Assembly: GCA_036985755.1 (NCBI GenBank)
Contig: BTQG01000045.1
Span: 1-19,173 of the forward strand
From: JACZST01 sp036985755
GTDB lineage: Bacteria; Actinomycetota; Acidimicrobiia; Spongiisociales; UBA5794
Reading direction: 5' to 3'
Length of the DNA stretch: 19,173 bases
The translations under genes and the position numbers were made by a program. The notes under the pieces were generated by a model. That model was not told where the DNA came from and did no database searches. It worked only from the letters and a program-made list of their open reading frames with translations. Numbering within the stretch: position 1 is the first letter of the stretch; each line of letters opens with the position of its first letter. Shown here in pieces: positions 1-6,264 of this stretch.

Positions 1-754
1 ACCCTGCTTCGGTGGCCACCGCGGCGGCCGCCGCCTCGGCAACGTCCGGATCTCCGAGATAGCCACGTTCGATTGGCTTCAGGTCTGCATCGAGCCGGTA
101 CAGCAAAGGGATGCCCGTCGGGACATTGAGGGTGGCGATCTGGTCGTCTGGGATGCCATCGAGGTGTTTGATCAGCGCCCGCAAACTGTTGCCGTGCGCC
201 GCCACCAGCACGCGGCGTTTGACCCGAATGTCGGGGACGATCTGATCGTGCCAATACGGCAGCAGCCGGTCGACGACATCGGCCAGGCACTCGGCTGAAG
301 GGATGGAATCTGGGGCCATGTCGGCGTAGCGGGAGTCATGAGACGGGTGCCGCGGGTCCTCGATTTCGAGCGGTGGGGGCGCAACGTCGTACGACCGTCG
401 CCACGCCTGGACCTGGTCGGCCCCATACACCTCGGCCATGCGCTTCTTGTTCTCGCCCTGAAGTGCGCCGTAGTGCCGCTCGTTGAGGCGCCAATGTTTG
501 TGGACAGGGATCCAGCCGAGCTCCATAGCCCCCAGCGCAAGCGAGCCCGTGTCGATGGCACGACGCAGCACCGAGGTGTGCAGCACGTCAAAGCCAATGC
601 CCGCCTCGGCCATGGTCGCACCGGCTCGTGTTGCCTCCACAACTCCCCGTTCGGAGAGCTCGACGTCGGTCCATCCGGTGAACACGTTCTCCAGGTTCCA
701 CACACTCTGGCCGTGGCGGAGCAGCACGAGGGTGTACTCCACCGGGCTAGCCAT
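1..754 (-). CDS. gpmA: 2,3-bisphosphoglycerate-dependent phosphoglycerate mutase (3' end outside window)
   Basis: Interconverts 3- and 2-phosphoglycerate in cytosolic glycolysis through a phosphohistidine intermediate. The 251 codons in the window show the dPGM signature: LLRHGQSVWN at residues 11-20 with phosphoacceptor His14, FTGWTD at 25-30, the proton-donor region NERHYGALQG at 91-100 with Glu92, the HPSHDSRYADM stretch at 136-146, and the second catalytic histidine in AAHGNSLRA (His187). The visible end (GYLGDPD plus an alanine-rich tail) matches the usual dPGM C-terminus of about 250 residues, so only a few codons should be missing. The ATG at 754 overlaps the stop of the preceding small gene by 8 nt (ATGGCTAG) and has no clear Shine-Dalgarno (SD) sequence, which suggests translational coupling. 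It is the last visible gene of the gap-pgk-tpiA-unknown-gpmA run. Confidence in family is very high. Confidence 0.96.
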   Translation of the reverse strand, partial: MASPVEYTLVLLRHGQSVWNLENVFTGWTDVELSERGVVEATRAGATMAEAGIGFDVLHTSVLRRAIDTGSLALGAMELGWIPVHKHWRLNERHYGALQGENKKRMAEVYGADQVQAWRRSYDVAPPPLEIEDPRHPSHDSRYADMAPDSIPSAECLADVVDRLLPYWHDQIVPDIRVKRRVLVAAHGNSLRALIKHLDGIPDDQIATLNVPTGIPLLYRLDADLKPIERGYLGDPDVAEAAAAAVATEAG

Positions 755-1145
755 CGGTATCCAAAACCGGTTCGACGGACAGCGTGCGCAGGCGCCACAA
801 CGGCGTGAGCAACCCGCTGTGTGATGGCAGGTTCGGCGACTGGTTTGCCTCCTGCTCCGTCGAAAGCAGCTGATAGTGGCGGCCTTCGCATTCCCGTATC
901 GAGGCGGCAAACGTCTCCCTGCCGATCACATCAGCGCCCTGAGCATCGACAGCCGCCAGCACGACGGCCAGCGTCACCCTGCCTTCGTCGAGTGTGGCTT
1001 CGGTCTCCACCTCGACCACGCTTGCCACCAGCATGAGGGCATCGACAACCCGGTCGACATGGTCACGCAGGGTGTCCCGCTCATCCCACGGGATGGGTCG
1101 AGCTACCGCAAAGTCACCCCGGACGCGGATGAGAGGGGCGGTCAC
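747..1145 (-). CDS. conserved-looking hypothetical protein between tpiA and gpmA (132 aa)
   Basis: I do not recognise this family. The GTG start at 1145 overlaps the tpiA stop in a GTGA junction and the TAG stop overlaps the gpmA start by 8 nt, so it is locked between two glycolytic genes and very probably co-translated. The open frame continues upstream inside tpiA, but the overlap makes the GTG the natural start. The protein begins VTAPLIRVRGDFAVARPIPW and is soluble, with no signal peptide or membrane segment. By eye I infer strand (IRVRGDFAV), helix (DERDTLRDHVDRVVDALML), two strands around VVEVETEAT and RVTLAVVLAAV, then a helix (residues about 78-95), a beta-alpha-beta-beta-alpha order. 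The tail from about residue 95 looks less structured. In several actinobacteria secG follows tpiA; this protein has no hydrophobic segment and is not SecG. Function unknown. Confidence 0.8.
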   Translation of the reverse strand: MTAPLIRVRGDFAVARPIPWDERDTLRDHVDRVVDALMLVASVVEVETEATLDEGRVTLAVVLAAVDAQGADVIGRETFAASIRECEGRHYQLLSTEQEANQSPNLPSHSGLLTPLWRLRTLSVEPVLDTDG

Positions 1146-1906
1146 AGCCAGTAGCGGACGATCGAAGCGAAACCGTCGGGGTCGAGGCTCGCCCCTCCGA
1201 CAAGCGCCCCATCGATGTCGGGTTTGGCCATCATGCCGGCGATGTTGCCGGGGTTGACGGAGCCTCCGTAGAGGATGCGGACGGTTTCGGCTGCCGGGCC
1301 CCACTGCTCGGCAATCAGTTCCCTGATGAACGTGGCCACGGCCCCCGCATCATCGGTGGTGGCGGTGCGGCCGGTCCCGATCGCCCAAATAGGCTCGTAG
1401 GCGATCACGACCCTTTCCACAGCGCCGGCTTGCAGACCGCCGAGGCCGACCCGAACCTGGGTGTCTACCTTCTCTTCAGTGGATCCGGCCTCCCGCTCGG
1501 CTTCGGTCTCCCCGACACACAGGATCGGGGTCATTTCATGCTCGAGCACGGCGCCGACCTTCCGGTTGGCGTCGGTATCGGACTCACCGAACAGCTGGCG
1601 CCGCTCCGAGTGGCCGACGAGCACGTAGGCCACAGCCAGCTTGGCGAGCATCCCCGGAGCGACCTCACCCGTGTACGCCCCTTGCTCCTCCCAGAACACG
1701 TTTTGAGCGCCGAGCCCGATCCGGAGATGGTCGACCTCGATAACGGTCTGCGCCGAGCGAAGCGCAGTGAACGGAGGGCAGACCACGACCTCGACCCGCT
1801 CGTAGTCTGAGGGGTCGAGCCGGTAGCTCAGCTTCTGCACCATCTGGATGGTCTCGAGATGGGTGGCATGCATTTTCCAGTTGCCGACGATCAGGTTCTT
1901 CCGCAT
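1142..1906 (-). CDS. tpiA: triosephosphate isomerase
   Basis: Interconverts dihydroxyacetone phosphate and glyceraldehyde 3-phosphate in the cytosol. The 254-residue protein has the normal length and every key element: NWKM with Lys11, the catalytic histidine in VGHSERR (His99), the catalytic glutamate in AYEPIWAIGTG (Glu171) followed by flexible loop 6, and the phosphate-binding YGGSVNPGN (213-221) and GALVGGASL (233-241). The open frame extends 48 codons further upstream inside pgk. The ATG at 1906 was chosen because MRKNLIVGNWKM is the standard N-terminus, an SD-like GGTGGAG lies about 5 nt upstream, and it follows the pgk stop by one base (TGACATG). The 3' end overlaps the next small gene by 4 nt. 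It is part of the gap-pgk-tpiA operon. Confidence 0.98.
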   Translation of the reverse strand: MRKNLIVGNWKMHATHLETIQMVQKLSYRLDPSDYERVEVVVCPPFTALRSAQTVIEVDHLRIGLGAQNVFWEEQGAYTGEVAPGMLAKLAVAYVLVGHSERRQLFGESDTDANRKVGAVLEHEMTPILCVGETEAEREAGSTEEKVDTQVRVGLGGLQAGAVERVVIAYEPIWAIGTGRTATTDDAGAVATFIRELIAEQWGPAAETVRILYGGSVNPGNIAGMMAKPDIDGALVGGASLDPDGFASIVRYWL

Positions 1907-1907
1907 G

Positions 1908-3083
1908 TCAGCTCCACCTCTCCAACGCCACAATGCCAGGCAGCGCCGTTCCCTCCAACATTGCCAGACCGGCGCCGCCGCCGGTCGACAGATGATCGAC
2001 GTCTTGAGCCCGGTCGATAAGCCGCAGCGCCGCCACCGATTCACCGCCACCCACCACGGTATAACCGTCAGAGGCAGCCGCCGCCGCGGCTACGCCTCGA
2101 GTTCCATTTCGGAACGAATCCCACTCGAAGACTCCCATCGGTCCGTTCCAGAAAACCCGCTCGGCTTCTTCGATGACCGGGGCGAAGGCCTTGATCGCAG
2201 CGGGCCCGATATCAAGCCCCACCGTCCCATCCGGGATCGCGGTTGCCGAAACGACCCGGTGGGGAGCGTCGGCGGCGAACGAGTCTGCAACGACGACGTC
2301 CTCAGGGAGCACGACCTTCGACCCGTGGATCCCGTCGAGGATGGTTCGCGCCTCAGGAATCATTGTCCTGTCCACGAGGGAATCCCCAACCTCGTAACCG
2401 CCGGCAGCAAGCAGCGTGAAACACATCCCCCCGCCTATCAGCATCAGGTCCACCTCGGGCAGCAGCGCTTGCATCACGCCGAGTTTGTCTGAGATCTTTG
2501 CACCACCCAGTACCACGACATACGGGCGCGACGGGTCGGAGAGCAATCGGTCGAAGGCGGTCAGCTCAGCTGCAAGCAGCAATCCGGCTGCGGAACGAAG
2601 ACGCAATGCCACTCCAACGGTGGACGCCTGGGTGCGGTGAGCGGTCCCGAAGGCATCGTTGACGAAGTACGTCGCCAGGGCGGCCAGACCGTCGGCGACG
2701 AGGGGATCGTTGGTGCTCTCCCCTGCCTCGAAACGGGTGTTCTCGAGCACTACGACGGTGTCGGGCCCCGCCGCATCGATCGTCGCTTCAACGGGTTCTC
2801 CGATGACTCCCGGTGCGTGCGCCACGGGGAAACCACCGAGCTCACCAAGCCGCTCGGCTATCGGCTTCGTGCTCAGTGCGGCGTCGAAGCCGTCGGGTCG
2901 TCCAAGGTGGGTAGCGACAATGACCGACGCTCCCCGCTTCCTCAGCTCCTGGATCGTCGGCAAACTCGACTCGATGCGGAAGTCGTCGCCCACCGTGCCT
3001 TCGACGAGTGGCACGTTGAGATCGGCCCGCACCAGAACGCGCTCGCCGTCGACGTCGAGAGCGTCGAGCGACGGGAGCGACAT
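1908..3083 (-). CDS. pgk: phosphoglycerate kinase
   Basis: Transfers the acyl phosphate of 1,3-bisphosphoglycerate to ADP, the first ATP-yielding step of lower glycolysis. The 391-residue protein has the usual monomeric PGK length. Visible motifs are VRADLNVPL (18-26) for 3-phosphoglycerate, THLGRPDG (58-65), the domain hinge and nucleotide site LGGAKISDKLG (192-202), FWNGPMGVFE (311-320), the adenine-nucleotide loop VVGGGESVAAL (343-353) and the C-terminal STGGGAGLAMLEG (367-379). The ATG at 3083 lies one base after the gap stop (TGAAATG), which supports coupled translation; I see no strong SD. An upstream in-frame extension of 29 codons would run into gap and was rejected. Its neighbours are gap upstream and tpiA one base downstream. 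Confidence 0.98.
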   Translation of the reverse strand: MSLPSLDALDVDGERVLVRADLNVPLVEGTVGDDFRIESSLPTIQELRKRGASVIVATHLGRPDGFDAALSTKPIAERLGELGGFPVAHAPGVIGEPVEATIDAAGPDTVVVLENTRFEAGESTNDPLVADGLAALATYFVNDAFGTAHRTQASTVGVALRLRSAAGLLLAAELTAFDRLLSDPSRPYVVVLGGAKISDKLGVMQALLPEVDLMLIGGGMCFTLLAAGGYEVGDSLVDRTMIPEARTILDGIHGSKVVLPEDVVVADSFAADAPHRVVSATAIPDGTVGLDIGPAAIKAFAPVIEEAERVFWNGPMGVFEWDSFRNGTRGVAAAAAASDGYTVVGGGESVAALRLIDRAQDVDHLSTGGGAGLAMLEGTALPGIVALERWS

Positions 3084-3084
3084 T

Positions 3085-4170
3085 TCAGGCAAACTTGCGG
3101 ACGAGATCGACAAGCCGGCTGGCGTAGCCCATCTCGTTGTCGTACCAGCCGAACACCTTGACCAGGTCATCGTTGACCATCGTCGAGCCCGCGTCGAAAA
3201 TCACCGAGTGCGGGTCCCCGATGATGTCCGATGACACCAGGGCTTCTTCGCTGTATTTGACGATGCCCTTGAACGGCCCCTGTGCAGCGTCGCGGAATGC
3301 GCCATTTACCGCATCCGTGCTTACCCCGGCGGCGTCGATCGAGACCACGAGGTCGGTGATCGATCCGTCGGCAACCGGCACCCGCAGCGCCTTGGCCTCG
3401 AACTTGCCTTCCATCTCCGGCATCACCTTGCCCACGGCGGTGGCTGCCCCCGTCGACGTCGGGATGACGTTGATGGCAGCCGCCCTGGCGCGACGCAGGT
3501 CCTTGTGAACCAGGTCGAGCATGCGTTGATCGTTGGTGTAGGCGTGAACGGTCGTGAACATGCCGCGTCGCACCCCGAACGCGTCGTGGAGGATCTTGAT
3601 CATGGGTGCCACGCAGTTGGTGGTGCAGGACGCGTTCGAGATGACCCGGTGTTGCTCGGGGTCGAGACCGCCGTCGTTTACCCCGAAGACGATCGAATAG
3701 TCCGGGTCCCGCATCGGGGCAGACACGATCACCCACCTGGCACCTGCTGCGAGGTGCTTGGAAGCAGATTCGTGGGTGCGAAAGAGCCCGGTCGACTCGA
3801 TGACGACATCGACCCCGAGATCGCCCCAGGGAAGGGCCGACGGGTCCCGCTCCGACAGCACCTCGAGCCGGTCACCGTCGATGACGAGCTCGTTTCCAGC
3901 GAGCTCGACCGTGCCCTGGTAGAGCCCGTGGACGGAGTCGTGTTTGAACAGATAGGCCAGGGTCCCCGGGTCGGAAAGATCGTTGATCGCCACCACGTCG
4001 ATCCCAACCGTGGCCTGTTTGAGCCTGGTCCAGACATCGGCGATTCCCGCAGCGTCCGTGATGTTGGAGTCCGCCACCGCACTTTTCAGGTCGGCGTACA
4101 GGTCACCTCCTTTCGCCGCCCTGAGGAAGTTGCGACCGATCCGACCGAATCCGTTGATTGCTACGCGCAT
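3085..4170 (-). CDS. gap: glyceraldehyde-3-phosphate dehydrogenase, type I, with an N-terminal insertion
   Basis: Oxidatively phosphorylates glyceraldehyde 3-phosphate to 1,3-bisphosphoglycerate. The dinucleotide-binding start VAINGFGRIGRNFLRA (3-18) is intact, the catalytic cysteine lies in SNASCTTNC (Cys182), the base His209 in FTTVHAYTND, and the C-terminus NEMGYASRLVDL is canonical. The protein is 361 residues, while type I enzymes are usually about 330-340. The excess sits at one place: between the first Rossmann helix and the second strand (VVAINDLSD, 59-67) there are roughly 25-28 extra residues, at about 21-56, where ten or fewer are normal. The reading frame is unbroken, so this is an insertion rather than an error in the start. 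The ATG at 4170 has AGGAAAAGG 6 nt upstream. It is the first glycolytic gene of the run, 32 bp after yvcK. Confidence 0.97.
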   Translation of the reverse strand: MRVAINGFGRIGRNFLRAAKGGDLYADLKSAVADSNITDAAGIADVWTRLKQATVGIDVVAINDLSDPGTLAYLFKHDSVHGLYQGTVELAGNELVIDGDRLEVLSERDPSALPWGDLGVDVVIESTGLFRTHESASKHLAAGARWVIVSAPMRDPDYSIVFGVNDGGLDPEQHRVISNASCTTNCVAPMIKILHDAFGVRRGMFTTVHAYTNDQRMLDLVHKDLRRARAAAINVIPTSTGAATAVGKVMPEMEGKFEAKALRVPVADGSITDLVVSIDAAGVSTDAVNGAFRDAAQGPFKGIVKYSEEALVSSDIIGDPHSVIFDAGSTMVNDDLVKVFGWYDNEMGYASRLVDLVRKFA

Positions 4171-4183
4171 GACAAGCCTTTTC

Positions 4184-4206
4184 CTGGGATTACATTCTGG
4201 GATTAC
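4184..4206. repeat. 10-bp direct repeat upstream of gap
   Basis: CTGGGATTAC occurs at 4184-4193 and again at 4197-4206, an exact 10-bp repeat with a 13-nt period. It fills the short yvcK-gap spacer, and the second copy covers the yvcK stop codon (TAA, 4203-4205). On the minus strand both copies lie just upstream of the gap SD. It could be a tandem operator or simply a local duplication. No regulator is recognised. Confidence 0.6.
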
Positions 4207-5177
4207 TCTGTGCTGAGCCCGCGGAGCACCTCCCCCAGCGGGGAAGGATCGTGGACCGGCCGCTCGGCCTCGCGGTCGAGCAGGTCCGCTGTGATCAGGT
4301 CTGCGCCATAGGTGGCGATTGCCTCACCGTCGACCACCAGCTGCTCCTGCGGGGGGTCGACCAGCACCGGGGAATCGTTGGCGACGATAGCACCGGGGGG
4401 ACGCAGCCCCGTCAGGTGGAGAAGGGCGTCGAGGTGGTCGGCTGCGTCCAGGCCAAGCGTCTCTCCATCCTGGGTCACGAGGTTGGTGATGTAGACAAGG
4501 CTGGCCTTGGTACGGTTGACCGCTTCGGTGATGCCGGAGACGGCGAGGGTCGCGATCAGAGAGGTGTACAGGCTGCCGGGCCCGAGCACGATCTGGTCGG
4601 CGGCATCGATGGCGCGAATCGCCGACTCCGAGGCCGGCGCATCAGCAGGTGACACGCCGATGCGCTCGATGGTTCCCCTGGCTCGCGCAATGTTCACCTG
4701 ACCGACGATCGTCGTGCCGTCGATGACCGCCTCGAGCCCCAGGTGCATCGGCGAGGCCGGGAGCACGGATCCAAGCGTTCCGAGTAGGTGCTCGGATGAG
4801 CGGAGCGCGAGCTCGAACGATCCTTCGATGTCGGCGAGGGCGGCGATCAGCAGGTTCCCGAGCGAATGGCCCTCGACGTCGGCGCCGGTAAAGCGGTATT
4901 CGAAGAGGCGGCGCCACACCGACTCTTCCGGAGTCAGTGCGATGAGACACTTCCGTATGTCTCCAGGGGGTGGGATGTCCAGCTCCTGGGCCAGGCGGCC
5001 GGACGAGCCTCCGTCGTCTGCCACGGTCACGATGGCGTCGATATTGCCTGCGTAGCTCCGGATCGCGCGCAACGCCTGGGCCAGCCCGGTTCCGCCGCCG
5101 ATGGCCACCACCCTCGGGCCGCCCCCGCCCATATCCACGGCGTCAACGAGGGGCTCTGCCTCAGTGCCGGTGCGCAT
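4203..5177 (-). CDS. yvcK: gluconeogenesis factor YvcK/CuvA family protein
   Basis: YvcK proteins bind UDP-sugars and in Bacillus and mycobacteria are needed for normal envelope growth on gluconeogenic carbon; the fold resembles 2-phospho-L-lactate transferase (CofD). The 324-residue product shows VVAIGGGTGLAQALRAIR (23-40), VTVADDGGSSGRL (50-62), PPGDIRKCLIAL (70-81), GHSLGNLLIAAL (103-114), IVLGPGSLYTSLIATL (196-211) and YITNLVTQDGETLGLDAADH (229-248), the ordered signatures of the family. The ATG at 5177 overlaps the rapZ stop by 17 nt. An inner ATG at 5132 would leave only five residues before VVAIGGG and is possible; SD support is poor for both. In most actinobacteria whiA follows directly, but here gap does. 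Confidence 0.93.
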   Translation of the reverse strand: MRTGTEAEPLVDAVDMGGGGPRVVAIGGGTGLAQALRAIRSYAGNIDAIVTVADDGGSSGRLAQELDIPPPGDIRKCLIALTPEESVWRRLFEYRFTGADVEGHSLGNLLIAALADIEGSFELALRSSEHLLGTLGSVLPASPMHLGLEAVIDGTTIVGQVNIARARGTIERIGVSPADAPASESAIRAIDAADQIVLGPGSLYTSLIATLAVSGITEAVNRTKASLVYITNLVTQDGETLGLDAADHLDALLHLTGLRPPGAIVANDSPVLVDPPQEQLVVDGEAIATYGADLITADLLDREAERPVHDPSPLGEVLRGLSTE

Positions 5178-6084
5178 CGTCTGGACCAAGCCCGGCGTCG
5201 CGATGGTGGAGGGTGGTCTCGACGCCCGAGCGACGCAGACGCTCGGCGATCTCGTCGGCGATTGCGACCGACCGGTGTCGGCCACCGGTGCAACCCACTC
5301 CGATGGTCAGGTACGACTTGCCCTCCCCTTCGTACTCCGGGATGAGAAAGTCGAGCAGCTCGGACACCTTCTCGACGAACACCCGGGCCTCGTCGTGGGA
5401 GAACACATAGTCACGAACTGCAGCATCTCTCCCTGTCTGCTCGCGAAGCTCGGGAACCCAGTGCGGGTTGGGCAGAAAGCGCACGTCGAACAGGAGGTCG
5501 AGGACTCTGGGCACGCCGGCCTTGAATCCGAACGAGGTCACATCGACCTGCAGCCTCCCCTCTGGCAGCCCACGGGCGAAGGCATTCCTGAGGCGACTCC
5601 CCAGCTCATGAACGTTGAGGTTGGTGGTGTCGGCGATCACGTCGCCGAGCGCCCTGACCTCGACAAGGGCGCTTCGCTCGGCAGCGATCGATTCGCCGAG
5701 GGTCGCACCGGGCAGGGGATGAGGCCTGCGGTTCTCCTCGTAGCGGCGAATCAGCACCCCGTCGTCGGCGTCCAGGTAGAGCACGGTCGTACGCAAGCCC
5801 ATGCCCCGTAGCACCGTCACCGCCTCGGCCAGCTCGTCGGCAGTGATTCCACCTCTGGTATCGACCACGACCGCAAAACGATCTCGGTCGCCATCTCCCA
5901 CTCCGGATCCGCGAACCACATCGACGATGAGCCCGGCGGGAAGGTTGTCGATAACGAAATAGCCGAGGTCTTCGAGCACCTTGGCCGCCGCAGAACGACC
6001 CGCACCCGACATCCCGGTCACGACAACAACATGCGGCTCCTGCGGTTCGGCGGGGTCTACGAGCTCGTCTACCAGGTCATCCAT
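5161..6084 (-). CDS. rapZ: RapZ/YvcJ family nucleotide-binding protein
   Basis: RapZ in Escherichia coli is an RNA-binding adaptor that directs small RNA decay in amino-sugar control; YvcJ in Bacillus is a GTP/ATP-binding homologue. In actinobacteria the exact role is unclear. The 307-residue product has the P-loop VVVTGMSGAGRSAAA (20-34), where Arg replaces the usual Lys, then YFVIDNLPAGL (42-52), VVDTRGG (73-79), FLDA-like VLYLDAD (101-107), RRYEENRRPHPL (113-124) and the C-terminal domain blocks TSFGFKAGVPRVLDLLFDVR (183-202) and GVGCTGGRHRSV (262-273). The ATG at 6084 gives the usual N-terminus. The frame stays open 61 codons further upstream through a repeat tract, but that peptide is repeat-encoded and unlikely. 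Its stop overlaps yvcK by 17 nt. Confidence 0.94.
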   Translation of the reverse strand: MDDLVDELVDPAEPQEPHVVVVTGMSGAGRSAAAKVLEDLGYFVIDNLPAGLIVDVVRGSGVGDGDRDRFAVVVDTRGGITADELAEAVTVLRGMGLRTTVLYLDADDGVLIRRYEENRRPHPLPGATLGESIAAERSALVEVRALGDVIADTTNLNVHELGSRLRNAFARGLPEGRLQVDVTSFGFKAGVPRVLDLLFDVRFLPNPHWVPELREQTGRDAAVRDYVFSHDEARVFVEKVSELLDFLIPEYEGEGKSYLTIGVGCTGGRHRSVAIADEIAERLRRSGVETTLHHRDAGLGPDDAHRH

Positions 6085-6123
6085 GAGCAGAATCCTGATG
6101 GCTGGGAGCGGCTGGCCAAACGA

Positions 6124-6154
6124 GCGTTTCTCCCCCAATCGGGGGGAGAAACGC
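6124..6154. repeat. perfect 13-bp inverted repeat (hairpin) between uvrC and rapZ
   Basis: GCGTTTCTCCCCC at 6124-6136 is the exact reverse complement of 6142-6154, with a 5-nt loop AATCG. The stem is strongly GC-rich. No T run follows on either strand, so it is not a textbook intrinsic terminator. It lies 40 bp before the rapZ start and could be an attenuator, an RNA processing or stabilising stem, or an interspersed palindromic repeat. Confidence 0.85.
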
Positions 6155-6211
6155 CAGAAGGCGGCCGACGCCGCTGCCACATCCCCTAAAAAGGTGAGGA
6201 CACGAGCAGGT

Positions 6212-6264
6212 GACTTGCGACTTGCGACTTGCGACTTGCGACTTGCTTCTTGCGACTTGCGACT
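6212..6264 (-). repeat. tandem 7-bp repeat (minus-strand core AGTC) after the uvrC stop codon
   Basis: On plus, seven contiguous copies of GACTTGC run from 6212 to 6260, six exact and one variant (TTCTTGC at 6247), followed by GACT at 6261-6264. On the minus strand, the sense strand of uvrC, this reads AGTCGCA repeated and starts inside the uvrC TGA stop codon. The whole 6085-6263 spacer holds this tract and the hairpin nearer rapZ and no gene; it is open in the rapZ frame, but I do not think it is translated. Confidence 0.93.

Noticed and set aside
747..1145. secG, expected after tpiA in several actinobacteria.
   Set aside because: The protein has no hydrophobic segment long enough to cross a membrane and none of the SecG pattern.
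6124..6154. Rho-independent terminator after uvrC.
   Set aside because: The stem is strong but is not followed by a T run on either strand, and it lies about 110 bp beyond the uvrC stop, nearer to rapZ.
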